The notes: generated by a model from the letters alone, not told the origin. DNA of 64,000 bases from an uncultured Prevotellaceae bacterium (GCA_902792635.1 CADBAG010000005.1:63255-127254), one strand, 5' to 3'. Shown: positions 41,189-50,087, counted from the first letter of the stretch. Translations and numbers: made by a program.

Positions 41189-42571
41189 ATGAACGATACG
41201 ATATACAGCAATAATAATCAGAGCAATAATCTGAATAATACTCAGAGGATCAAGATTCCTCGGCGCATCGCACAGAGCGTCATCAGTTCGCTCAAAGGTG
41301 GTGTGGTGCCGCGCGTAGGACTACCTTTCATCACTGTGGGACGACGTAAGGAGATAGAGGCGTTGCTACACGACGTGGATATCGTCGGCGAAGGCGGGGC
41401 TTCGTTCCGCTTCATCGTCGGTAAGTACGGCAGCGGTAAGTCGTTTCTTCTTCAGACGATCCGCAACTATGTCATGGACCGGCAGTTCGTCGTTGTCGAT
41501 GCCGACCTCTCACCGGAGCGCCGCCTCCACGGCAACCAAGGACAAGGATTAGCTACCTACCGCGAGCTGATACGCAACCTCAGTGTGAAGTCAAAGCCCG
41601 AAGGCGGCGCACTCGCCATGGTCCTCGACCGATGGATCAGTTCGGTGCAGACAGCGACGGCGGAGAGTACGAATATCAGTATGGATAACCCACAGTTCAG
41701 TGAACTTGTGGAGCAGCGTATCATGACCGTCATCCGTCAGATGCAGGAGCTCGTTCATGGTTTCGACTTCGCCCGTCTGCTCACGCTCTATTATCGGGCT
41801 TTTATTAATGGCGACGATGAGCTTAAAGGTAAGGTGCTCAAATGGTTCCGCGGTGAATATGCCACAAAGACTGAGGCTCGACAGGAACTTGGGGTGACGG
41901 TCATCATCTCCGATGACGACTGGTACGACTATCTCAAGCTCATGGCTTACTTCTTCCGTCAGGCAGGCTACCGTGGCCTGATGGTGTTCATCGACGAGCT
42001 TGTCAACATTTTCAAGATTCCGAACAGCATCTCCCGACAATACAACTACGAGAAGATCCTCACGATGTATAATGATGCTTTGCAAGGCAAGGCACAGTAT
42101 ATCGGCACCATCATGAGTGGCACCCCCGAATGTATCGAGGATCGGCACCGCGGCGTGTACAGTTACGAGGCGCTGCGCTCCCGCTTGGCTGAAGGCAAGT
42201 TTGCTATCGATGGGCACCAGGACCTGCTCGGTCCCGTGCTCCGGCTCCAACCACTGACGAACGAGGAGATGTTCGTGTTGGCAGAAAAGCTTGCCGATAT
42301 CCATGCCTCGCTCTATGGTTATCAGCGTACCGTGACCGACGAAGACCTCACGACCTTTATCCAGATTGAATACAGCCGCATCGGTGCCAACGAGCATATC
42401 ACCCCGCGAGAGGTCATCCGCGACTTTATCGAACTCCTCGACATTGCCGTGCAGAACCCGGGCAGCAGTGTGCGCAATCTCTTGCAGAGCGATGCATTCA
42501 GCTATGCCAAGCCCGAGGAAGAAGAGCGAAAGGACGCCGTAGGCAGTCAGTTTGCTGAGTTCACTATTTAA
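41189..42571 (+). CDS. BrxD-like P-loop ATPase (DUF2791)
   Basis: The 460-residue protein begins with an Asn-rich segment (1-17), then RIKIPRRIAQSVISSLKGGVVPRVGLPF (read in two parts) and VGRRKEIEALL, typical of DUF2791. Walker A GKYGSGKS is at 78-85 and the Walker B-like VFIDELVN near 265-272. The C-terminal part (EHITPREVIRDFIELLDI) resembles the lid and winged-helix of AAA/STAND-like ATPases. In type 2 BREX a protein of this family (BrxD) is encoded next to helicase BrxHI; here the next gene is also a large helicase, 11 bp downstream. Its activity is unknown. Confidence 0.85.
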   Translation: MNDTIYSNNNQSNNLNNTQRIKIPRRIAQSVISSLKGGVVPRVGLPFITVGRRKEIEALLHDVDIVGEGGASFRFIVGKYGSGKSFLLQTIRNYVMDRQFVVVDADLSPERRLHGNQGQGLATYRELIRNLSVKSKPEGGALAMVLDRWISSVQTATAESTNISMDNPQFSELVEQRIMTVIRQMQELVHGFDFARLLTLYYRAFINGDDELKGKVLKWFRGEYATKTEARQELGVTVIISDDDWYDYLKLMAYFFRQAGYRGLMVFIDELVNIFKIPNSISRQYNYEKILTMYNDALQGKAQYIGTIMSGTPECIEDRHRGVYSYEALRSRLAEGKFAIDGHQDLLGPVLRLQPLTNEEMFVLAEKLADIHASLYGYQRTVTDEDLTTFIQIEYSRIGANEHITPREVIRDFIELLDIAVQNPGSSVRNLLQSDAFSYAKPEEEERKDAVGSQFAEFTI

Positions 42572-42582
42572 TCGCAGCGCCT

Positions 42583-45051
42583 ATGAACATCTTCTCCCGA
42601 TATTCCCCGGCTATCCAGCGCTACATCTATGAGGAAGGATGGCAGAAGCTGCGGGCTATCCAGGCAGCTGCCGGTGACGCTATCTTCAACTCCGATGCCA
42701 ACGTGCTGTTGTCCGCTTCTACGGCTTCGGGAAAGACGGAAGCAGCCTTCTTCCCAATCATCACGCTGATGCAGGAACAGCCACCGACCTCCATCGGCTG
42801 TCTCTATATTGCCCCTTTGAAAGCATTGATCAACGACCAGTTCGTGCGCCTCAATGATATCTGCCGCGAGTGTGGCGTGGAGGTATGGCACTGGCATGGC
42901 GACGTGTCCCAAGAACAGAAGAAGAAGCTCATGCGCCATCCCTCGGGAATCCTTCAGATCACACCCGAGAGCTTAGAAGCAATGCTCCTGCACCGTCATT
43001 CTCAGATACCTTTTCTTTTTGGTGACCTGCGTTTCATCGTCATCGATGAGATCCATTCATTCCTTCGTGGCGACCGTGGCGGTCAGACACTCTGTCTGCT
43101 CGAGCGACTCTCACGAATGGCGGGTGTCAACCCTCGACGTATAGGTCTCTCGGCAACCATTGGTGAGCCACGCTTGGTAGGTGCCTTCCTCTCAGCAGGT
43201 ACCGGACGAGGCACGATCATCCCGAAGATACAGTCGGCCGGAACCAAATGGCGCATCTCTGTCGCGCATTTCTCGCTGTCGGTCAGCGGAAGCAAAGGAG
43301 ATACTATCAACGCTGATGCCAGCCTCTCTCCATCCTCTTCGCCGACAATCACGGGCAGCATCAATCGTACTTATAAAGACGATGAACGTATCCACTACAA
43401 TCCTTTCCAAAGCAAGATAGATATCGATGGCGAACCCTCCCGGCCTTCTGAAGCCAAACGTGAGATGAAAGACGGGAGTCCGTTCGTAAGGCCTTGGAAA
43501 GATGAAGGAAAAGGTTCTGTAGACGAGCCCATAAGCAATGCTTTTGACCCATCCATCAAATACATCCTTGACAACACCCGCGGACACCGCTGTCTCATCT
43601 TCTCTAACTCGCGCGAAGAATGTGAGGTTGTGTGCTCCACCTTGCGAATGTATTGTGAGGCGCTTCATGAACCCGACCGGTTCCTCATCCATCACGGCAA
43701 CCTCTCGGTGAGCTATCGTGAGAGTGCGGAGGAGGAAATCAAACGCGAGGACTCGCTCATGACAGTCTGCACGACTTCTACGTTGGAGTTAGGTATCGAC
43801 ATCGGGCGCTTAGAGCGAGCCTTCCAGATTGATGCTCCTTTTACTGTCAGTTCTTTTCTTCAGCGCATGGGACGTACGGGACGACGGGGCGCACCTTCGG
43901 AGATGTGGTTTGTCATCCGTGAGGAGCAGACTGAGCCGCGAGCCATGATGCCACAGACGATTCCTTGGAAACTGTTGCAAGCCATTGCACTCATCGAACT
44001 TTATGTCAAAGAGAAATGGGTCGAGCCGCCTCGGACGGGTCGACTGCCCTATTCCCTACTCTATCATCAGACTATGGCAACGCTTGCTGCCGGTGGCGAG
44101 ATGTCGCCGGCAGAGTTGGCGGAGCGCGTGCTCACGCTGAGCTATTTCCGGCATGTCTCACAAGACGACTATCGTGTACTATTGCGTCATCTGTTGAAGA
44201 TCGACCACATTGAGACCACGGAGCGGGGTGGACTGATCGTCGGACTGAAAGGGGAGCGTGTCGTCAACAACTTCAAGTTCTATGCCGTCTTCCAGGAGAA
44301 CGAGGAATATAAGGTCCGGTGTGAGTCGAAAGAGATTGGCACTATCGTCAAACCGCCACCTATTCAGGACAAGATAGCTATTGCCGGGCGCGTATGGGTA
44401 GTGGAAGAGGTAGACCGCAGTCGGCATATCGTCTATTGCCATCCCGTGAAAGGTGTGGTTCCTGCCTACTTCGGTGACGAGCCGGGCGACATCCACACGA
44501 AAATCTTGGAGAAGATGCACGACATCCTCGCCACACCCGTAACCGATGACGCCTATCCTTATCTCATGCCCCATGCCCGCTTCCGCCTCAATCAGGCGAT
44601 AGACACGGCTCGGAAGTCAGGCCTCGGACTGAAGTGGCTGCTGCCATTAGGCGGCAACATGTATGCGTTGTTCCCCTGGCTTGGAAGCTATGCGTTCCTT
44701 GCCATGGAGCGGTTTATCCGCATCCGCTGTGGGGCACGGTTAGGAATCAAAGGTTTCAACTCAGCTCGGCCTTACTATATGATGTTCACGTTAGGTGTCT
44801 CTGCTGCCGAGTTCTTTAAGATCATGGCGGAAGAGATAGAGAAGCCCCTCGACCCTATAGAACTGCTCTATCCGAAAGAGGCACCTGTCTTCGACAAGTA
44901 CGATGACCTCCTGCCCGTGGAACTCACACGCAAAGGCTTCGCCTACGGCGTGCTCGATGTGGCGAAGATGCAGGAACGGGTGAGGCAGATGTGCGGGTTG
45001 GAAAACAAAAGCACCTCGGAGAGGTGCCACATGATAAACCCCATTGCGTGA
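42583..45051 (+). CDS. Lhr-like DEAD/DEAH-box helicase (BrxHI-like)
   Basis: The 822-residue protein is an SF2 helicase: Q-motif LRAIQ (23-27), Walker A STASGKTEAA (46-55), DEIHSFLRGDRGG near 155-167, SATIGEP near 188-194, TTSTLELGIDIGR near 399-411 and motif VI QRMGRTGRRG at 427-436. A winged-helix and Lhr-type C-terminal region follow. Such enzymes unwind DNA or RNA-DNA hybrids 3'-5'. It follows the BrxD-like ATPase by 11 bp, the same order as brxD-brxHI in type 2 BREX. The final 12-13 residues and the stop codon are encoded by palindromic element G (from 45011), so the original C-terminus was replaced or extended. Confidence 0.88.
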   Translation: MNIFSRYSPAIQRYIYEEGWQKLRAIQAAAGDAIFNSDANVLLSASTASGKTEAAFFPIITLMQEQPPTSIGCLYIAPLKALINDQFVRLNDICRECGVEVWHWHGDVSQEQKKKLMRHPSGILQITPESLEAMLLHRHSQIPFLFGDLRFIVIDEIHSFLRGDRGGQTLCLLERLSRMAGVNPRRIGLSATIGEPRLVGAFLSAGTGRGTIIPKIQSAGTKWRISVAHFSLSVSGSKGDTINADASLSPSSSPTITGSINRTYKDDERIHYNPFQSKIDIDGEPSRPSEAKREMKDGSPFVRPWKDEGKGSVDEPISNAFDPSIKYILDNTRGHRCLIFSNSREECEVVCSTLRMYCEALHEPDRFLIHHGNLSVSYRESAEEEIKREDSLMTVCTTSTLELGIDIGRLERAFQIDAPFTVSSFLQRMGRTGRRGAPSEMWFVIREEQTEPRAMMPQTIPWKLLQAIALIELYVKEKWVEPPRTGRLPYSLLYHQTMATLAAGGEMSPAELAERVLTLSYFRHVSQDDYRVLLRHLLKIDHIETTERGGLIVGLKGERVVNNFKFYAVFQENEEYKVRCESKEIGTIVKPPPIQDKIAIAGRVWVVEEVDRSRHIVYCHPVKGVVPAYFGDEPGDIHTKILEKMHDILATPVTDDAYPYLMPHARFRLNQAIDTARKSGLGLKWLLPLGGNMYALFPWLGSYAFLAMERFIRIRCGARLGIKGFNSARPYYMMFTLGVSAAEFFKIMAEEIEKPLDPIELLYPKEAPVFDKYDDLLPVELTRKGFAYGVLDVAKMQERVRQMCGLENKSTSERCHMINPIA

Positions 45052-45341
45052 AGCACCTCGGAGAGGTGCCACACGGTTAGCCCCACGTGAGGCGAAGCCG
45101 AAACGTGGGGCTTGGGTGTTGGGGGACTCGATGATATCCGGCCTCGAAGAGGGCGAACATGGTTATTCACCCCCATCTTAACCTGCACCCCGCCCATGTT
45201 CGCCCTCTTCGAGGCCGGGAGTCAGATTAAACCCGCCGATCTTAAACCCCAGGTTACGTCGTTGCGCTCCTCACCTGGGGCTAACCAAGTTCAACCTCTT
45301 CGAGGTTGTTTCTCAAAATCAATCCGAAAATCGAAAGAACC
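45011..45341. repeat. Nested palindromic element, copy G
   Basis: Two copies of GCACCTC-GGA-GAGGTGC (45011-45028 and 45053-45070), then left hairpin CCCCACGT...ACGTGGGG (45079-45112) and central inverted arms (45138-45164 and 45195-45219). The right hairpin CCCCAGGT...ACCTGGGG (45245-45282), CAACCTC-TTC-GAGGTTG (45292-45308) and the outer arm ending GAAAGAACC near 45341 complete it. It begins inside the helicase gene and ends 12 bp before the next gene. Confidence 0.9.
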
Positions 45342-45353
45342 AAATATAATGCC

Positions 45354-46016
45354 ATGAAAGTAATTGTATCCAAAGAGATTGAGACTGTCTGCCCCGCCTT
45401 TGTCGGGGCTTGTCTTGAAGCGACAGTCAAGAACAGTAAATATTGTCAGCCGCTGTGGGATGAGATCAATGCTATGGGTGAGTATTATCGTCAGACGCTG
45501 ACCACGGAGTCGTTGAAAGAGATCTCCGGCATCGCCGCCACACGGAAGGTCTACCGCGCCTGCGGTAAGGATCCGTCACGTTACCGCCCTGCTGCTGAGG
45601 CGCTGATCCGCCGTCAGCTCAAAGGCAAGGACCTGTATCAGATAGACACGCTTGTCGACCTCATCAACCTCGCAAGCATCGCCTACGGCTACAGCATCGG
45701 CGGCTTTGATGCGGATAAGTTCAAAGGCGACACGCTGACACTCGGTGTCGGGCGTGAGGGAGAGCCTTACGAAGGCATCGGCCGCGGCATGATCAATATC
45801 GCCGGACTGCCCGTCTATCGGGATGAAGAAGGCGGCGTAGGTACACCTACGTCCGACAATGAGCGCACAAAGATCTCCATCGGCACCACGCATCTCGTTG
45901 TGCTGATCAATGGCTACGACGGCAATGAGGAGCAGGTGAAGGCGAACGCTGAATACATACAAGAATTACTCCGCAAGTATTGCGAGAGTGACGGAGGAAC
46001 ATATTTCGTCTACTGA
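45354..46016 (+). CDS. B3/4-domain protein (tRNA-editing-like)
   Basis: The 220-residue protein matches the B3/4 domain found in the phenylalanyl-tRNA synthetase beta chain: central SGIAATRKVYRACGKDPSRYRPA (read in two parts), DTLVDLINLASIAYGYSIGGFD and the C-terminal TTHLVVLINGYDG. Free-standing versions are common and may edit mischarged tRNA; this is an inference. ATG 45354 lies just past element G, whereas an upstream in-frame start at 45306 falls inside the repeat. The 3' end overlaps the convergent ATPase gene by 7 bp. Confidence 0.85.
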   Translation: MKVIVSKEIETVCPAFVGACLEATVKNSKYCQPLWDEINAMGEYYRQTLTTESLKEISGIAATRKVYRACGKDPSRYRPAAEALIRRQLKGKDLYQIDTLVDLINLASIAYGYSIGGFDADKFKGDTLTLGVGREGEPYEGIGRGMINIAGLPVYRDEEGGVGTPTSDNERTKISIGTTHLVVLINGYDGNEEQVKANAEYIQELLRKYCESDGGTYFVY

Positions 46017-47563
46017 ACCTTCTTGTATTTCCAGTCTACGACTGTTTTCTCCTTAGAAGAGAAATTAATGCCGACCTCATAAACATTTCGATGGTCCTGC
46101 ATATAAGGCAAGGTATACTGTTTTGATTCAATCTGCTCTAAGGCGACGTCAGGACTCTTGTCATATTTCAGTTCCATGACAAAGATCGATGTGTGGGTAG
46201 AGACAACTAAGTCTAACCGTCCTGTTGCGGTCTTTACCTCAGCGCGGATGGTAAAGTTCAGTGTGTTGAAGATCGAATAGAGGATGGCTTGGTAGATAGC
46301 CTCACTGTTACGGTGAATGTCATAGGGGAAACCGGCAAGATACACCTTCAGTGCCTCCATGGCAGCATCGATGTCATCGGCGCGCATAGCCTCGCCGAAA
46401 TTCCAGGCAAAGGTACCTTGCTGAAGGATATATCTTGGTGCTATATACCGCAGCATACTCTGACTCAGGCCCTGTCTCACCTCCTCGTTAGGGATGCCGA
46501 GCTTATACATCCCGTTTCTCGACTCTCTGATTGTAATGTAACCACTCTGATAAAGTACAGGGACAGGATTCGTGATGTTGTCTGTCGGGGTATCAAACAT
46601 GTCCTCCGTAGCCGTGATACCCTCAAGCTCCGGCAACAGCATATTGCTGTCCTTGAGCAAATCGAGAAGGAATGTGGGGGTACCCGTTGAGAACCAGTAG
46701 TTGCCGAACTTCTTGTCATACAGTGCGTTCAGCAAACTATAAGGGTTATAGATGTTCGGACAGTTCACTGAGAAATGGTACCCGTCATACTGCTCCTTCA
46801 GCCGGGCCACGGCTCCGTCATAGGTCAGGTTGTTGGCTTTCGCCAATGCTTCAATACCTTCATGGAAAGTGGCAAGCATCTCATCCTGCGTGATACCGCA
46901 GATCGTGGCAAACTCGTCATCAAGACTATAGTTCTTTATATTGTTCAGTTCGCTGAAGATGCTCAGCTGGCTGAACTTCGTGATACCCGTGAGAAAGACA
47001 AAGCGGAGGTTGGCCTCCCGGGCCTTCAGAGGACTGAAAAAACCGCGCATGACATCTCTGATCTCCTGCTGCAGCTCGGGTTTGCTGTTACTGTCGAGCA
47101 TCGGGGCATCGTATTCGTCAACAAGAACCACGACTTGCCGGCCTGTCTGGTCATAAGCGGCCTTGATGATACGGTCAAGACGGTTGCCCGGCTTGTCGCT
47201 TGCATCCTTTTTGATGCCGTACTGTTCCTCATATTCTTCAAGGATAAGGTTCAGTGTTGACATCAGACTACTCAGGTCATAATACTTATAACGGCTTAAA
47301 TCCAGATGCAGCACAGGATAGCGGACCCAGTCTTTCTCCAACTTGTCGATGGCAAGCCCTTTGAACAACTCCTTGCGCCCCTCAAAATAAGCCTGGAAGG
47401 TCGTCACGAGCAGAGACTTGCCGAACCGGCGGGGGCGGCTCAAGAAATTGTTTTTTGTTCCACAAGCAATCTTGTAGACAAGATCTGTCTTGTCTACATA
47501 AGCCATCTTATTCTCGATAATCTCTGAAAATGTCTGAATTCCTATCGGATACTTTGCTGCCAT
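46010..47563 (-). CDS. AAA-ATPase-like protein with C-terminal PD-(D/E)XK nuclease-like domain
   Basis: The 517-residue protein belongs to the AAA-ATPase-like/DUF1703 family, often in many copies in gut Bacteroidales. The N-terminus YPIGIQTFSEIIENKMAYVDKT (in two parts) precedes the P-loop RPRRFGKSLL at 43-52. Walker B is VVLVDEYDAPML near 145-156. The C-terminal nuclease-like core is GRLDLVV then FVMELKYD near 455-475, supplying D and ExK residues. Function is unknown; links to mobile DNA or defence are inferences. Its own promoter is at 47586-47616. Confidence 0.88.
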   Translation of the reverse strand: MAAKYPIGIQTFSEIIENKMAYVDKTDLVYKIACGTKNNFLSRPRRFGKSLLVTTFQAYFEGRKELFKGLAIDKLEKDWVRYPVLHLDLSRYKYYDLSSLMSTLNLILEEYEEQYGIKKDASDKPGNRLDRIIKAAYDQTGRQVVVLVDEYDAPMLDSNSKPELQQEIRDVMRGFFSPLKAREANLRFVFLTGITKFSQLSIFSELNNIKNYSLDDEFATICGITQDEMLATFHEGIEALAKANNLTYDGAVARLKEQYDGYHFSVNCPNIYNPYSLLNALYDKKFGNYWFSTGTPTFLLDLLKDSNMLLPELEGITATEDMFDTPTDNITNPVPVLYQSGYITIRESRNGMYKLGIPNEEVRQGLSQSMLRYIAPRYILQQGTFAWNFGEAMRADDIDAAMEALKVYLAGFPYDIHRNSEAIYQAILYSIFNTLNFTIRAEVKTATGRLDLVVSTHTSIFVMELKYDKSPDVALEQIESKQYTLPYMQDHRNVYEVGINFSSKEKTVVDWKYKKVQ

Positions 47564-47585
47564 AATCCAAAGCCTTATTGTTTTT

Positions 47586-47616
47586 GCAAAGATAGTACTA
47601 TTTTTCTACTTGGCAA
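47586..47616 (-). promoter_or_regulatory. Promoter of the AAA-ATPase-like gene
   Basis: Minus strand TTG (47616-47614), 19 bp, TATCTTTGC (47594-47586). Confidence 0.7.
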
Positions 47617-47660
47617 ACTCTCCTTCGACTTTTTTGCCGCAGACAAAAACAGACCCATTA

Positions 47661-47733
47661 GTTAGTTAGGAGTTAGGAGATAGGAGATAGGAGTTAGGAG
47701 TTAGGAGATAGGAGTTAGGAGTTAGGAGTTAAA
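47661..47733. repeat. Heptanucleotide tandem array (GTTAGGA/GATAGGA)
   Basis: About ten 7-bp units, GTTAGGA or GATAGGA, in the gap between divergent promoters. Such an array could change length by slippage. Confidence 0.9.
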
Positions 47734-47796
47734 ATGTGGAATAAGATTGTTTGAAGAAAAACTTAGGGATTTGTCTCTAATATAGAAAGTTTGTCG

Positions 47797-47805
47797 TATC
47801 TTTGC
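47797..47805 (+). promoter_or_regulatory. -7 promoter element of the pantothenate kinase gene
   Basis: TATCTTTGC, about 22 bp before ATG 47828. Confidence 0.65.
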
Positions 47806-47827
47806 GACGAATAATAGGAACCGACGT

Positions 47828-48646
47828 ATGGTAATAGGAATAGACGTGGGCATCAGCACCACAAAGATTGTAGGCATCAACGATGATCATGTAGTGATCT
47901 CACCCATCCGGATCCGAGCCACGGACCCCGTGACCTCGCTCTATGGAGCCTTCGGCAAATATCTCTATGACAATCAGATAGCGCTAAGCGAGGTAGAGCA
48001 CGTGATGATAACAGGCGTAGGAGCAGCCTATGTCAACAATCCCATCTATGGCCTACCCACCGACAAGGCGGAGGAGTTTATTGCGGATGGCTTAGGCGCA
48101 CGCTATGAGACAGGACTGAACCGTATGATTGTTGTCTCCATGGGCACAGGCACGAGTTTAGTGCAATGTGACGGTGAAGATATCCGGCACATCGGGGGTA
48201 TCGGACTCGGAGGTGGCACCTTAGCGGGCTTGAGCCGTGTCATTCTCAAGACAGACGACATGAAGCAGATCATCGCACTCGCCATGCAAGGAGACATTTC
48301 GAATATCGATCTACAGATTGGCGACATCTCACCGAACCCATTGCCCGGACTTCCGAAGCACGCCACTGCCTCCCTGTTCGGTAAGGCTAAAAGTAATGCA
48401 ACACGCGAAGACATCGCATGCGGCATCATAACAACTGTGCTTCAGACAATCGGTTCAAGTTGTATCCTCGCTTCTCTCAACTCGGGTATCCGAGAGTATG
48501 TACTGATCGGGAACCTGACGTTGCTGCCACAATGTAAACTCGTGTTCCCAGGCCTTGAGAAACTCTATAAGGTTCATTTCATCATCCCCAAATACTCCGA
48601 GTTCTGCACGGCAATAGGAGCGGCGCTGAGCTATAGAAAAGACTGA
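47828..48646 (+). CDS. coaW: Type II pantothenate kinase
   Basis: Phosphorylates pantothenate, the first step of coenzyme A synthesis. The 272-residue protein has the ASKHA-fold phosphate loop GIDVGISTTKIVGI (3-16), VSMGTGTSLV near residues 105-114 and GIGLGGGTLAGLSRV near 125-139. These match the type II (PanK/CoaW) family rather than CoaA or CoaX. It forms a single-gene unit with a heptamer repeat array upstream and GC-rich repeats downstream. Confidence 0.9.
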   Translation: MVIGIDVGISTTKIVGINDDHVVISPIRIRATDPVTSLYGAFGKYLYDNQIALSEVEHVMITGVGAAYVNNPIYGLPTDKAEEFIADGLGARYETGLNRMIVVSMGTGTSLVQCDGEDIRHIGGIGLGGGTLAGLSRVILKTDDMKQIIALAMQGDISNIDLQIGDISPNPLPGLPKHATASLFGKAKSNATREDIACGIITTVLQTIGSSCILASLNSGIREYVLIGNLTLLPQCKLVFPGLEKLYKVHFIIPKYSEFCTAIGAALSYRKD

Positions 48647-48654
48647 CGGCCCCA

Positions 48655-48800
48655 CCCCCGCCCATCCCCCATCCAGGGGAGGGGTTGATATGCCTGCTAA
48701 ACCCTTCTTTCCCTCACCTTCTTCCCATTCCAATCGATAGCTACCGAGTGTTTATCTATGTAATCAACCCCTCCCCTGGTTGGGGGAGGGGATTAAGGGG
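48655..48800. repeat. Inverted pair of CCCTCCC/GGGAGGG elements
   Basis: CCCCCATCCAGGGGAGGGG near 48665-48685 and CCCCTCCCCTGGTTGGGGGA near 48768-48787 face each other between the convergent coaW and permease genes. No gene in 48647-48839. Confidence 0.7.
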
Positions 48801-48839
48801 AAGGGCTCGAGGGGATTAAGGGTTAGGGCTCTTAGGGCT

Positions 48840-50087
48840 TTATTCGTACCTCATGCTCTTCGCCGGATGGATGTGCGAGATGAGGTAACTTGGACCAATC
48901 AGCACAAGAACACTGATGAGCAGTGTGGCTACATTGAGCAACACGAGCAAGGGGAGATTGAACTCGATAGGCACCGTGCTTACATAATAAGTAGCGGGAT
49001 CGAGCTTCACAATGCCTAAGTACTTCTGCAGGAAACAAACTCCCAAGCCGATGATATTGCCAATGATCAGTCCGCGACCGATGATGAATGTAGCGAACCA
49101 AAGGAAGAGGTGACGGATGGTCCTGTTGCGGGCACCTAAAGCTTTGAGGATACCGATCATCGTGGTACGCTCAAGAATAATAATGAGCAGACCGGAGATC
49201 ATCGTAACACCAGCTACCGCCGTCATCAATGCCAGGATAATCCAAACGTTCATGTCAAGCAGATCCAACCAACGGAAGATCTGTGGGTTGATATCCTTGA
49301 TCGTCTGTGATGTGTAAGTCTCGCCATAATGGTCCGTCCGCTTATTAATCTGACGGATGAACTGATGCTCCACATCATCAACATGGTTGAAGTCATTCAC
49401 GGTCACCTCTATACCAGACACTTGGTCAGGGTTCCATCCATTCAACTTAATGGTTGAATAGAGATCAGTGAATACCATATAGGAATCGTATTGACTGAGA
49501 TTCGTCTGATAGATTCCCGCAATCGTGAATCGGCGGATGCGCACACCATTGCTGTCGATGAAATAGGCAAAGACGCGCTGACCCTGCTTCAGGTTCAACT
49601 TATTGGCGATACTTTGTGAGATAACAATCTTATTGGACGAAGCTTCATCGGAGAAACGCGGAATACTGCCCGACACCATGTTCTGATGGATAAACGTCGA
49701 GTCCCATTCAGGCCCAACACCCTTAAGCACGATACCAAGGAAGTTGCTGTCAGTCTTGAGAATGCCTTGCTTATAGGCGAAACGCTCCGCATGCTTCACG
49801 CCACCGATATTGCGGATGGCACCCATGACACTGTCACTGGCAGCGATAGGATATTGCTCGGTCTCCGTCTGCGCCACGAAGTTTGTCACCTGGATATGTG
49901 AGCCAAAGCCGATGACCTTGGCCTGTATCGTGTGTTTGAAACCGAGCACGACACAGACAGACACAATCATGACAGCTAATCCGATAGCTACACCAATTGT
50001 GGCAATGGTGATAGCAGGGCGCGATACCTTATGTTTGTCGCCCTGATCACCGTATATTCTCTGTGCTATAAAAAGTGGGAAATTCAT
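48840..50087 (-). CDS. FtsX/LolC-E-like ABC transporter permease
   Basis: The 415-residue protein has a membrane helix near residues 25-50, a large periplasmic MacB-PCD-like domain (about 55-265) and three C-terminal helices (about 275-300, 320-350, 375-400). This is the LolC/LolE/MacB permease layout. LolCDE releases lipoproteins from the inner membrane; in Bacteroidota single permeases of this type are common. No ATPase gene is adjacent. ATG 50087 is preferred to a TTG at 50105. It lies 30 bp downstream of the aminotransferase gene. Confidence 0.9.
   Translation of the reverse strand: MNFPLFIAQRIYGDQGDKHKVSRPAITIATIGVAIGLAVMIVSVCVVLGFKHTIQAKVIGFGSHIQVTNFVAQTETEQYPIAASDSVMGAIRNIGGVKHAERFAYKQGILKTDSNFLGIVLKGVGPEWDSTFIHQNMVSGSIPRFSDEASSNKIVISQSIANKLNLKQGQRVFAYFIDSNGVRIRRFTIAGIYQTNLSQYDSYMVFTDLYSTIKLNGWNPDQVSGIEVTVNDFNHVDDVEHQFIRQINKRTDHYGETYTSQTIKDINPQIFRWLDLLDMNVWIILALMTAVAGVTMISGLLIIILERTTMIGILKALGARNRTIRHLFLWFATFIIGRGLIIGNIIGLGVCFLQKYLGIVKLDPATYYVSTVPIEFNLPLLVLLNVATLLISVLVLIGPSYLISHIHPAKSMRYE

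Noticed and set aside
39290-45051. Complete BREX system
   Set aside because: Only BrxD-like and BrxHI-like genes are present; no PglX, PglZ, PglW/Y, BrxC, BrxA or BrxB gene lies within the window.
47661-47733. Telomere-like TTAGGA array
   Set aside because: It is a short internal heptamer array in ordinary chromosomal DNA between two genes.
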